A stretch of 64,000 nucleotides of DNA, from NCBI RefSeq assembly GCF_000350225.1, contig NW_005179241.1, positions 238,264-302,263 on the forward strand. Reading direction: 5' to 3'. Under the pieces are notes generated by a model. That model was not told where the DNA came from. It ran no database searches and saw only the letters and a program-made list of their open reading frames with translations. Positions 1 to 9,404 of this stretch are shown in pieces; position 1 is the first letter of the stretch, and each line of letters starts with the position of its first letter. Both the position numbers and the translations under genes were made by a program. The DNA is from Chondrus crispus. Its lineage: Eukaryota; Rhodophyta; Florideophyceae; Gigartinales; Gigartinaceae.

Positions 1-2289
1 CCCGATCTGTCGCCGCAGTCGGCGCGCGCGCTCGCCGTCGATCCCGCAGCCTGCCCGAAGGAGATCTTCGTCCCCACAAGCCCGCGGTGCGTGCGCCTCG
101 CGTGCGGCGCGTTTCCCCTCTCCATCGCGCTCGCGAAGAAGTACGCCATGCCGCTCGGCGCGGTCGTGCAGCCGCTCGCTTCGGTGGAGCAAGTCCCGGT
201 CGTTAACTTTGGGAATGCTGGGATTATTCGCTGCAGGAGATGCAGGTCGTATATTAACTTTTCGTGCGCGTTCAGAGATGGCGGGAGGAGGTGGTTGTGC
301 AGTATGTGCGCGTATAGTAATGACGTCCCGAGTGACTACTTCGCCCCGCTGGATCAGTATGGCAAGCGCCGGGACGCCGCGGAGAGGCCGGAGCTGCATC
401 GTGGGACCGTCGAGTTTGTCGCCCCGGCAGAGTATATGGTCCGTCCGCCGATGCCGCCAGTCTATTTGTTCGTGCTCGAGGTCACCCCGGCTGCCGCTAA
501 TTCGGGGGCGCTGGAGGCCGCCGTAGCGGGGATTAAGCGCTCGATCGATTCCATGCCGAGCGAGGGGCGTACGCGCGTCGGTGTCATTACGTTTGATGCG
601 TCTGTGCACTTTTATGCATTGCGACCTGGGGACTCAGCGGAGCCGTCTGTGTCCATTGTGTCGGATATCTCGGATATGTTTCTGCCGACGCCTGCGAGCA
701 TTCTCGGGCAGCTGGATGATTGTCGGCCTTGTTTCGAACGAGCTCTGGACATGATTGCGAGCACAGCTGCCAACACGAAGGGGCTGATGTCTGGAGCGTC
801 GTGCCTGGGTGCAGCCTTAAAAGGTGCGCAACACGCCATGGAGTACGTGGGAGGGAAAATGATTGTTCTAGCGGCGTCCAGGCCAACTGCAGGTCCTGGT
901 ACGTTGCGTGAGCGGGGAGACAATTCTCTGCTGGGGACAGATAGGGAGCGCGCTGTGCTGCGTCCAGATTCCTCCATTTACCGCCAGATGGCAGTGACTA
1001 TGTCAAAGTGCCAAATTGCGTGCGATCTGTTTCTCTGCCCACCCCCGTCAGGCCACTACATGGATGTCGCGACGCTCTCTCAGCTCTCAAAGCATACCGG
1101 CGGAGAATTGTTTCATTGCCCTAACTTTGACGCACCAAAAGATGCTCCACGTATACAACTCGCCGTGAACAGGGTCCTGGCGCGTGAAACGGGTCTTGAA
1201 GCAGTCATGCGCATCAGAGCGACGAAAAGCGTGAGATGCTCTCGTTTCAGTGGTCGCTTTTTCGTGCGATCAACGGATTTGTTGGCGATGCCGAGTGTCG
1301 ACTCGGACAAAGCATATGCCGTCCAGTTTAACTTTGATGAGAGCAGCTTAGGCGACCTGCCTTTCTGTTTGCAAGTTGCCCTATTGTATACTACTACGAG
1401 CGGGGAGCGGAGGATTCGAGTGCACACGGTGACAGCTCCGGTGACGAATTCTTTGGTCGATATGTTTATGCGAGTTGACGCCCCCGCAACAGCAAACATC
1501 TTCGCACGCGAAGCAGCTGATGGGATGAAGGATCGCAAGCTGGATGAGTTGAAAACGAACCTCACCGAGAAGGTCGTGCAGTCGTTGGCAAAGTATCGAG
1601 AAGTTTGCCAGACCCAGTACCCAGCCGTTGTCGGTAATACCCAATTACTACTTCCAGATTCAATGAATCTGTTGCCACTGTACATGCATGGTCTCGCGAA
1701 ATCACCCGTACTAAGCCGAGATGCTTGTGGGGCTTTCTTGTACAAGTTTGACGACAAATCTGCCCTTGTGCAAGATGTCCAGGTGATGAACGTCGCCGAA
1801 ACCAGCGCATTACTGTATCCGACCATCATTCCAGTCTATGGAGCCTCTCTTCCTGATGAGAAACAAGCAAAATACCCCGATGGAGCTCCGGCAACCGTTG
1901 CTTCCTTGAAATCTGATTCAGGGGCGGTCATCGATGATGGAAGAAGCATCATCTTATGGATGGGAGCGGCTGTCATACAGCGATTTACGACCGAGCTTCT
2001 CGGAAGTAATGTGACTGGTCCTGTTGATCCACGATTCCTTGCAGTTGAGCTGATGCGAAGAGGGAACACGGCAAAGGGAGCAATAGCTCACGTATATAGA
2101 ACAATTAGCATGGTCCGAGCTGCGCGAAAAGCGTCACTGCCGTTCCACGTTGTCCCTGCTGGGGATCAGCGCATGCAACCACGGGTCGAAGCGCTAATGA
2201 CAGAAGACCGCACAGCGGCTTCGGTCAATTATAGAGAATTCCTCTTGGAGATCCAGAGAAGGGTTTCCCAAGCTGCATCACGAAAGTAA
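1..2289 (+). CDS. SEC24: Sec24-type COPII coat cargo adaptor, 5' part outside window
   Basis: The frame is open from the first base to a TAA at 2287-2289, giving 762 residues with no start codon of its own, so the gene begins upstream. Sec24 is the COPII subunit that binds cargo sorting signals at ER exit sites. Visible in order are the family segment PLGAVVQPLA, the zinc finger (CRRC near base 232 and LCSMC near 298), the trunk motif VRPPMPPVYLFVLEV, the beta-sandwich and helical parts, and a C-terminal gelsolin-like segment (IILWMGAAVIQRF). The domain order and length match the family's conserved C-terminal three quarters; the missing piece would be the variable Pro-rich N-terminus. No intron is needed. 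The next gene faces it on the minus strand. Confidence 0.96.
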   Translation, partial: PDLSPQSARALAVDPAACPKEIFVPTSPRCVRLACGAFPLSIALAKKYAMPLGAVVQPLASVEQVPVVNFGNAGIIRCRRCRSYINFSCAFRDGGRRWLCSMCAYSNDVPSDYFAPLDQYGKRRDAAERPELHRGTVEFVAPAEYMVRPPMPPVYLFVLEVTPAAANSGALEAAVAGIKRSIDSMPSEGRTRVGVITFDASVHFYALRPGDSAEPSVSIVSDISDMFLPTPASILGQLDDCRPCFERALDMIASTAANTKGLMSGASCLGAALKGAQHAMEYVGGKMIVLAASRPTAGPGTLRERGDNSLLGTDRERAVLRPDSSIYRQMAVTMSKCQIACDLFLCPPPSGHYMDVATLSQLSKHTGGELFHCPNFDAPKDAPRIQLAVNRVLARETGLEAVMRIRATKSVRCSRFSGRFFVRSTDLLAMPSVDSDKAYAVQFNFDESSLGDLPFCLQVALLYTTTSGERRIRVHTVTAPVTNSLVDMFMRVDAPATANIFAREAADGMKDRKLDELKTNLTEKVVQSLAKYREVCQTQYPAVVGNTQLLLPDSMNLLPLYMHGLAKSPVLSRDACGAFLYKFDDKSALVQDVQVMNVAETSALLYPTIIPVYGASLPDEKQAKYPDGAPATVASLKSDSGAVIDDGRSIILWMGAAVIQRFTTELLGSNVTGPVDPRFLAVELMRRGNTAKGAIAHVYRTISMVRAARKASLPFHVVPAGDQRMQPRVEALMTEDRTAASVNYREFLLEIQRRVSQAASRK

Positions 2290-2705
2290 ATCTTTCGGCT
2301 ACAGTATGCATTGCTTTTCCTGTATTGTACAGGCAGGTAGGGGGCCTGACTTTCTCATCTAATGCTGGGCCCCCAATCATTGATAAGGATGGATGGCCGC
2401 CGGGCGCCACAGGTAGACGAAGCATCTTGCTAAGTTGAGGTCTGTAGCACAATCCGAAATCATGGTGGCATGACTTCGCGTTCCACTGGCGGCAGGTAAC
2501 GGGTGTGTAGTTCATGCCAGTTGAAAGAGATGTGGTGGGTTTGTGTCCTGACTGACTGACTACTCAGTAACTATTTAAGTTGTAGCCGAATAGATGGACT
2601 CAAAGAGTAAAGAGCTTTAGCCCCAAATTTTTAGCGCGCGTAAAGTACAGATAACGTCGTTTCTAGACTAAATCGATTCTTGGTGCAATGCAAAATGCTA
2701 GTATC
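2290..2705. other. Convergent intergenic spacer
   Basis: This lies between the 3' ends of the Sec24 gene and the MAPR gene. I see no coding potential on either strand. It presumably holds both 3' UTRs and polyadenylation sites. Confidence 0.6.
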
Positions 2706-3393
2706 TTAGGCGTCCTTCTTAGATTCGGTCGTGATCGTAGAGGCGATATCTTCATCAGGCTTTGAGTCATCCCCCACGAGGTTTCCAACGACAGGATATT
2801 TGGATTCATACTTTTGGTACCATTGCATGTGTGTATCTTTCTCACTCTCTGTCAATTTGTCGAGATCACCGTATACCTTAGCAGCGTCGGTGCTACTTTT
2901 CGCGAGACCATGGGTTGCGTTTTTTCCTGCAAATACATGATACGGGCCTCCGGGACCATAAAAGTCAGACCCTCCACTCACATCGAAAACAGTCACGCTG
3001 GAGCCGAAGGGGTCCTTCACGGCGATGTACAGAGGCTTGTCATCCTCTCCAGTGGCATCTTTCAACTGCGACTCGGTTACCACGCCACTTTGAGTCGCAG
3101 CGGACGACTGCATCTCGGATTCACTGCCACTGCCTGCCGCAGGCTTGGTCACAGACTTGAGGATAGCTCTAAGCACAAAGGCGATAAGAATGCCGACAGT
3201 CGCTGCAGCTACGATGAAACCTCTGCAGTGTTTGAAATATGAAGAGCACACGCGAGTAGGAAATATCGGAGGCGGAAGAAAACTTTAGTCGTTGCTGGGG
3301 TGAGGATCGTATGAGAGCGCAGCGTGAAAACAGGCCTACTTACCCCGTGCCGACGGTGATTTCTGGTACGCTGTTTTTTGCTTCTTCAGACAT
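2706..3393 (-). CDS. MAPR-family cytochrome b5-like haem protein (PGRMC/Dap1 type), two exons
   Basis: Exon 1 is 3393-3344 (MSEEAKNSVPEITVGT plus two bases) and exon 2 is 3222-2706. The 121-nt intron 3343-3223 has GTAAGT and CTGCAG ends and a consistent phase, giving 188 residues. The main exon read alone would begin at an artificial Met inside the intron. After a single transmembrane helix (GFIVAAATVGILIAFVL) comes the MAPR core: LYIAVKD, VFDVSGG, the haem-pocket signature FYGPGGPYHVFAGKNATHGLA, and a helical tail. Family members are membrane-anchored haem proteins of the ER that support sterol synthesis P450s. PGRMC1 and yeast Dap1 are similar in length. The promoter lies toward 3.4-4.0 kb. 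Confidence 0.9.
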
Positions 3394-4949
3394 TGTGAGT
3401 GTGTCGCGTAAGCAAAGAACTTGAAGCACCGAAACAAGTCGGGAGGAGGAATTAAGAGCGGCGCTCGGAAAGAAAAGCCGGCGGTATTTATGGCAGGGAG
3501 GCTGGGATCTGGTATGCAGCGTCTCGTAATCGTGGTCCTGTTGGGTCTGTGCTGTTCAGTAGGAAGAGCTGTATGGTGCTGAAAAAAAACCAAAATATTG
3601 ATTGTACCCCCGCCAGTCTCTACAGTATACAGAGTAGATAAACATGTAAAGCTCCAACCAAGCATCGAGTTGGACCCTGCTAAAGGCAATCGGCGAAGGC
3701 ACAGATCGGTGCAATGGATTGTGCAACGTATTCGAACCATGCACCACCGTACATACTGCCGGATAGGCTACGTGGAGGGAACGCAACGGGACCGCGCTTC
3801 CAGCGCAATCACGACATCAGGGATGTGACACTGAAGAGCGTGCAAAGGACCACTGCCCGCACACTGGCAGTAGACGTAGTGACCCAGCTGGACGCGTGCA
3901 CATGTGACGTAGAGGACTCTGCCCGATTGGGCGGGAACCGAGTTTCCATCGGGGACGTACCAAGTGCGCGACGCGCTTAAAGAATACAGCCAGCTCGCCA
4001 ACGCATGTAGTCACTATGATTGTATCACTGCTTGGTCATGACAGTGTTTGGACATATCCGGCTGGCGTCAGCACCTTCAGCTCAATACAGGGTGTCCAAC
4101 GGCTCTGCAAAGGACAGCTATGCTAACGCGGTGTTATGGGCTAGCGCGCTTCGACCGGACCTGGGTCAGACACAACTTGTAGCTGTGTTTTCCATGTCTT
4201 TCCCCAGTGCAGCATCGCAAAACGAGCTGTCTGCAGAGTGAGCTGAGAAGTTTCGTCACTCCCGGGTCCGGTCGGCATCCTGCCAACTGGCAAGATGGTT
4301 ATTTATGTAGGTACTGGGCTTCGCGAGTTCCGCAGGACCTCGATCGGGGGAAAAACACGCCGCGCCGAAAAAGACCGCGCGCACATGGCGTGCACATAGA
4401 GTGCACATGTGGTGTTTAGATTCGATTATTACCTCGGTTCAACTGGCTGCAAAGCTCCACGAGGAAAGGAGATGCGCAGCAATAGAGAACACGGGGTTGG
4501 ATAGGGTGGTGCTTGAAAGTCGGAGGTAAGGCCGGGAGAGTGCCAGGGGTGGGGTCCTCTGGATCAAATACCCATTGTGAGAGCGGGCGGTCGCCCGCGC
4601 CAAAATCCCGTTTGGCTCAGTGATAAAATTAGAAATCCGATAGAGATCAGATCAGAACAATAGGCACACGACTACGTGTCTTGATGCTCACAAAAAAAGG
4701 GATGATTTTCGTAGTCAAAGATTTTGACCTTGTCCCCCTCCCAATCTCAGAATGACCCAACAAAAATTAGATCTCGGAAAGCCCACGAAGAACCAAAATT
4801 TTTACAAAACAAGAGTCTCTTTTTTCCCCCTCTTTTGGGTCATGTCCCCCTACCGATTGCAGCATTAAGCCTTTTTCTTTTTTGGGTGGTCTTTTATCGC
4901 ATGCGATATACAACATGTGTTTACCTTAATACGTACCTTGTCGTATACC
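3394..4949. other. Long intergenic region upstream of MAPR gene
   Basis: About 1.5 kb that should contain the MAPR promoter on its left side. Short open frames occur on both strands, but none has recognisable domains or coding character. The 4.7-4.95 kb part is AT-rich with T and C runs. I found no repeat or RNA gene here. Confidence 0.5.
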
Positions 4950-5594
4950 TTACATCTCTTTGTACAACAGCACCGAGACCTCTCCGGCAAACGCCTCCAT
5001 CACGGCATCCGGCATCATATACCGAGCAGCCCCCTTTCCCACCCAGCGCGCTGCCTCGTCTACCGCTGCCTCAAACTCGTCGTTCGGGGCTTCGTACGCG
5101 CGCTGCTGCGTCGTCAGCCGTGAGCGCAGCTCGTCCAGGTAGGCCGCCGCCTCGCCGGCAAGGGACTATGCTGATAGCGGTTGGGAGCGTAGCACAGGGA
5201 GCGGGTGGCAGTGACAGATATGCGAATGTGGGGAAGGAGCGCATGTGGAGGACGGATATTCTACAGAGAGAGGGGAGAGGAAGGGGATAGTGCGTAGGAT
5301 CGTGTACAGCTGAGTGTAGGTAGAGGGTGTAATAGGGGTGAGGAAGAGAGGACGCGAGCCTTGAGAGAGGAGAGTGCCTTGGAAACCGGGTATGAAGATG
5401 AGGGGATGAAAGATAGGAGACGGGGAAGACGTGGCGGGGGGGGGGTGGGACATGGTTGGAAGGAAGCGTAGTTTGAGGAGCTTGCGAAAGGCTTGCTTTG
5501 TCAGTGCCGGGCGGGGGGTTTGAGCGGTGGAGGTGAGCACGAGGGTTGCCAAGATGGCGAGTACAAGCGCCAGGTTGTGATGCGGTGGGATCAT
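4950..5594 (-). pseudogene. Secreted hydrolase/acyltransferase-like frame with in-frame TAG
   Basis: The best start is ATG 5594, which opens on a signal peptide (NLALVLAILATLVLTSTAQ). About 65 residues in, HPLIFIPGFQGTLLS resembles the first beta strand and oxyanion loop of LCAT/PDAT-like alpha/beta hydrolases. The frame meets TAG at 5166-5168. It then continues in the same frame for 71 more codons of good protein character (LDELRSRLTTQQRAY, RYMMPDAVMEAFAGEV) to TAA at 4950. Either one nonsense mutation or a short intron covering the TAG explains this. The total of about 214 codons is too short for a complete LCAT-like enzyme (usually over 350), and no Ser nucleophile motif is evident. The family assignment is tentative; the C-terminal half matches nothing I recognise. 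Confidence 0.35.
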
Positions 5595-6308
5595 GTTTTC
5601 GAAGCGTCCATATCGGAGCAATGGCCGGCTTGTTTCCCGAGGATGAAGCGGGTGGATGGAATCATGCGGATGGATGCGGGGCGGGTGGATGGGGATGGAA
5701 GAGGTTTGGAGGGAGCTGCGGGGCGCGGGTGTGAGGGGTCTGTTAAAGAATAGGTTCGCGGGCGGGAGCGGACACATTTGAGACAGAACGAGACTGTCTC
5801 TCATGGTGCGGTTGGGCATCTCAAGTCACTGTACGGCACTTGCAGTCGGCACGAAATAGGTGACAATGCAGAGGCCAAGGAGACCTTGAGTTAATTTAGG
5901 AGGAAAGTGGCACGTTATCATCTGAGGGTCAAGAAAATTGTGCGAAGTATGAAAAAATGCCGCATACGATGTAGACTAAAGTTACAAAATTTGTTGCCAT
6001 TGTGACGTTATGGACCGATTCAGTTATCGGACCAACCCCTGTTTATTGAGACAGCCCTGTCGCAGGAAATACTGCCCTACGACGGAATCTGTTTATATCA
6101 ATACAAACGTCTCGGCGTTGCGGTTCCAACCGGCTTGGTTTCATATCTTAAGTCAGTCTGAAACTGGAGTTATGCTAAAGAAACCCGAAAGGCCCAAAAA
6201 AATTTGTCACGAAAGCCGCGCACAGGGTTAGGGTCTGTGAGTGAAGTGCCATCACCACGCATGAGTGGGCGATGACCAGACACAATTTAACCAAAAATTA
6301 AGAAATTT
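5595..6308. other. Intergenic spacer before tRNA gene
   Basis: No supported gene. It includes the 5' flank of the hydrolase-like frame. A T-rich stretch just below 6309 would serve as the RNA polymerase III terminator for the minus-strand tRNA. Confidence 0.5.
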
Positions 6309-6381
6309 TACGCACGCCGGGATTCGAACCCGGAATCTCCTCCTCCGGAGAGAGGCGCCGTATCCATTTGGCCACGAGCGC
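6309..6381 (-). tRNA. tRNA-Arg(CCG)
   Basis: On the minus strand this folds as a cloverleaf: acceptor arm GCGCTCG with CGTGCGT (one G-U and one U-U pair), a D arm with AATGGAT, a five-pair anticodon stem CCTCT/GGAGG around loop CTCCGGA (anticodon CCG, reading CGG Arg), and a T arm CCGGG-TTCGAAT-CCCGG. It is 73 nt with discriminator A, no intron and no encoded CCA. The B box GGTTCGAATCC is perfect. A T run follows downstream as the pol III stop. The layout matches eukaryotic cytosolic tRNA-Arg. Confidence 0.93.
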
Positions 6382-6480
6382 AAGGGAAGTTGCGGACTTT
6401 GCTAGTCTTTCGTCCCATATTTATAGAACAGCATGTGTTATCTTTCGCCACACTAATTTCGGCGGCGATTTCTCTCTCCT

Positions 6481-7032
6481 ATGCATGAAGCCGTCAACCT
6501 TGTCTCGTTCGTCATCAATGCGGCATCGGCGGCTTTGACTACGCCCAGGGCGAGCGACGCCGGAAACTCGAGCTTCAGCGGGGCCGAAAATTCCCGCGCC
6601 AGCACTGCATCCGCTCTCCGCGACGCTGCTGCCGCTCAGGTCTTCCCCGCCCAACCTCCTTCGCACTCCTCCCGCCTCACTTCGCCGCTCCCGCCCGCGC
6701 GTGGCTGGGCCACCATTGCTGCTGCCCTGCCTCGTCCCCTTCCTCACTCCATCCTGCATCTAAGCGCTGCGCGCGGCTCGCTGCCTCCCACTTTCGCTGA
6801 ACAGCCGGCATCTTCCAATTCTCCGTTTGTCGCGCCTCGCCCGCTCCTGCAATTGCCACGTGTCCAGGCACGACCCGGACCTTTCCTCATCATTCTCGCT
6901 GTCGCCCGCGCTGCACTCGCAGCTCCTACGTCAGTCTCGCAAGCCACACTCGTGGAAGCCCTTGCTCTCGCCCGCACGGTCGGCACTTCGATCCGCTTAG
7001 ACCGTCGCACCGGCGAGCCTCTTGTCGGGTAA
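6481..7032 (+). CDS. Hypothetical Ala/Pro/Ser-rich protein
   Basis: An open frame of 183 residues from ATG 6481 to TAA, rich in Ala, Ser and Pro. The C-terminal half is better balanced, with a hydrophobic run FLIILAVARAALAA and then TLVEALALARTVGTSIRLD. I recognise no domain. The minus strand of the same GC-rich stretch is also open, so composition alone could explain both frames. It is kept because the C-terminal segment looks ordered and the frame starts cleanly after the tRNA gene. Confidence 0.3.
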   Translation: MHEAVNLVSFVINAASAALTTPRASDAGNSSFSGAENSRASTASALRDAAAAQVFPAQPPSHSSRLTSPLPPARGWATIAAALPRPLPHSILHLSAARGSLPPTFAEQPASSNSPFVAPRPLLQLPRVQARPGPFLIILAVARAALAAPTSVSQATLVEALALARTVGTSIRLDRRTGEPLVG

Positions 7033-8096
7033 GCGGAAGTCAAGAATAAAATAGGTCGAATACTGTCCTCATATGAGGATAAATGTCCTCACATGAGGAC
7101 AATGGTCCGATAGACACTAGTGATGCGTGCATTCGCATCTCAGACCTGAGCTTGCACTTCACCGGCCGGCACTCAATCGGTCATTGCCCCAATTGCCTAC
7201 AAGCCCTCCGTCATCGATGACCCTGACACCATGGCGTTCCGCAGCTCATGCTCTTTCGGTACTGGGAGTCGGCATTCGGCAACACCTCCGCTGTGCCATC
7301 TAGTCGAGTGTCGCATACGCTACCTTTTCTCGCGAGTCGGCCTTTGTCGCGGACGCCTCTTATGCGACACAAGTATGATCTCAGTGTTTGCCGCCTGAGG
7401 GAGTAAGCGACTCCGGAACGGTGTGATAGTGAAGGACAGCCATACTCTCCCTTCCCAAGAGCTTCGCTATGTCACCTCCAACCAGACACCCGATCCAGCC
7501 TCTGGTCACTTCCCCTTGATGCTGACATCAGCGTGAACAAGTTCGTGCGCTAATGTTTGTCAAGAGTGACACGGCGTGCTCATGCGGGGGGTGGCACTTG
7601 CTATATTCCTGGTATGCATGGGGGCAAGACAATTCGGCATCATTTTACCCGACGGAAGCTCCTTTTTTGGTTAATGATGACGAGGTGCTAGCTTCGCTGG
7701 ATATGTGTTCTTTCAACCAATCATTACGCCATCTCCGCGAGTTGACTGATCATCGACTTATGATTGGTTGCGTTACCTCCACCCCATTGGTGCATCTTGT
7801 CCACCTATAGAATTGCCATCCAGTGCGTCTGCATTCACCGTTTCAACCAAGTATGGTTTCGCCCCGCCGTTCATCTTCACCTGCCCTCCTCCTCCCTGCC
7901 CTTCCCCCTAACCGACCGGCGTTACTTCCCCGTGTCCCTTTTCCGGCTCTCTTGTTCCATATCTTCCGCGAATGCACCCCCGCCTTCCGGCTTTGTAAAT
8001 GCAACTCGTCCTGCTCTACCTGCTTTACTCCTATTAACAAACCTCTTACCCAGCAGACCCTCTTGCTCAGCTACACTCCCGACTCTCCCTACTCCG
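7033..8096. other. Upstream region of SURF4 with no supported gene
   Basis: About 1 kb holding a pair of palindromes near its left end (separate entry) and, on the right, C-rich sequence likely to be the SURF4 5' UTR and promoter. Reading frames extend into it from the SURF4 exon but look like untranslated sequence. Confidence 0.5.
7063..7101. repeat. Tandem pair of near-palindromes, TGTCCTCAYATGAGGAYA type
   Basis: Two 18-bp near-palindromes, TGTCCTCATATGAGGATA and TGTCCTCACATGAGGACA, sit 3 bp apart. The same architecture with slightly different bases recurs at 18680-18718. The function is unknown. They could be tips of a short foldback element or paired protein sites. Confidence 0.7.
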
Positions 8097-9143
8097 ATGT
8101 CCAAACCCATGAACATATCAAATCTTCCACCGGCGGCCCGCAACGCTATTGCCACAGTGCGCCGCGTACGCAAGCTTTCGGCTCCGTATCTTCCAACAAT
8201 CTGTCGCGTCCTCCTCGTCTCCACTTTCGTCGAAGATGGCGTCCGTATCCTTTTCGAGATGCGCCACCAAGTCGACTTCTTGACACACGAGTACATGCTT
8301 CCTGGCTTCATTGCCACCTTTATGCTGCTCATCAACATTGTTGTCTCGTTTCTGGCTGTTGTCTTCATCCTTGGGCGAAAGAAGATCGCAAGAGGTGCTT
8401 ACGAAAACTACGCTGCGTACGCTCTCATCGCATGCATCGCGTACCAACAAATCCTCTACGGCAGACATTCTCCGATCGGCTCGGGTAATGTGGGCTTCCT
8501 AGTCAGAAACCTGTGCTTGTCGGGCAGTTTGTTGCTCATCACATGCCAGACTCGTATGGCCTCCGGTCGAAGCGCCCTGCCAATGGGTTTGCTCGATGGT
8601 CAAACTGACAAGAAGACAACAGTTTCATATCTCCAGCTCGCCTCCCGCATCCTGCTCGTCTTGCTCGCTATTGAATTCTCTTTCACTATGGGGACCGTAG
8701 GCACTGTGCTTACTCTACCTGTCATCCTTGCTGTGCTCGTCGGATATCAACTGGAGATCTCTGGCGGTATATTATTAATCCTCTACCTCGCCCACAATAT
8801 CATCCAATCCGCCTTCTGGTCTGTTTCGGGCTCCTACGTCTCGCAGATCATGCAATACGAGTACGTCAATCCTCACTTCGTCAGTCTGCGAACCGCCTAC
8901 GTTATATCAAAATGCTACACATGCATGTCATCCCTTGCGGAGTCCCAGTGCGACAAAATCGGCCACCACACTTGTTAGATTCTAACCGTTTACCTGAATT
9001 CCCATTTTGCGCCTTGCCCTGTATGTCTATTTCTTCTCAGGTTTTTCCAAACTGTTTCGATAATGGGCGGATTACTGCTCTTGATACTAACTGGACCCGG
9101 TGAATTCTCGGTTGACGAGTTGCGGAGTCGAAAAGCTTTCTAA
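8097..9143 (+). CDS. SURF4: SURF4/Erv29 ER cargo receptor, two exons
   Basis: Exon 1 is 8097-8860 and exon 2 is 9041-9143. The 180-nt intron has GTACGT and TTCTCAG ends and a CTAAC branch-site candidate. Splicing joins QYE to FFQTVSIMGGLLLLI, the expected family C-terminus, in frame and gives 288 residues; SURF4 proteins are about 270. Reading through the intron instead gives an unrelated tail. Seen are the family opening LPTICRVLLVSTFVEDGVRILFE, about seven hydrophobic helices, GNVGFLVRNLCLSGSLLL and GPGEFSVDE. The protein cycles between ER and Golgi and loads soluble cargo into COPII vesicles. It ends RKAF, a weak variant of the KKXX COPI retrieval signal. ATG 8097 is chosen because homology starts just after it. 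Confidence 0.94.
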
Positions 9144-9404
9144 CGCGGTCCTCCATCGTCGAACCTTTAATAGAGTAGAGGAACTGCAGGCGTTCATCGG
9201 CAGTATGACGATTAGTTTGCGGAAACGACGAGGTGATTAAAATGTGTACATTCAACAGCCTGCTGTCCACCTCTGTATTAGGGGCGATCTCTAAACTGCA
9301 TTCCGTGATTCCAAACTACCCTCGACGCGATGGGCCAAGATAACTTGTCTCTTCCTGGCCATCTCCGCTTCACAAGACTTACCAAATGTCGTGAACGGGG
9401 CGAG

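Noticed and set aside
4724-5290. 188-codon plus-strand frame
   Set aside because: It overlaps the minus-strand hydrolase-like sequence and has no domain character; it is a composition shadow.
7764-8096. Upstream extension of the SURF4 frame
   Set aside because: The added residues are low-complexity Pro/Ser/Leu and family homology begins right after ATG 8097.
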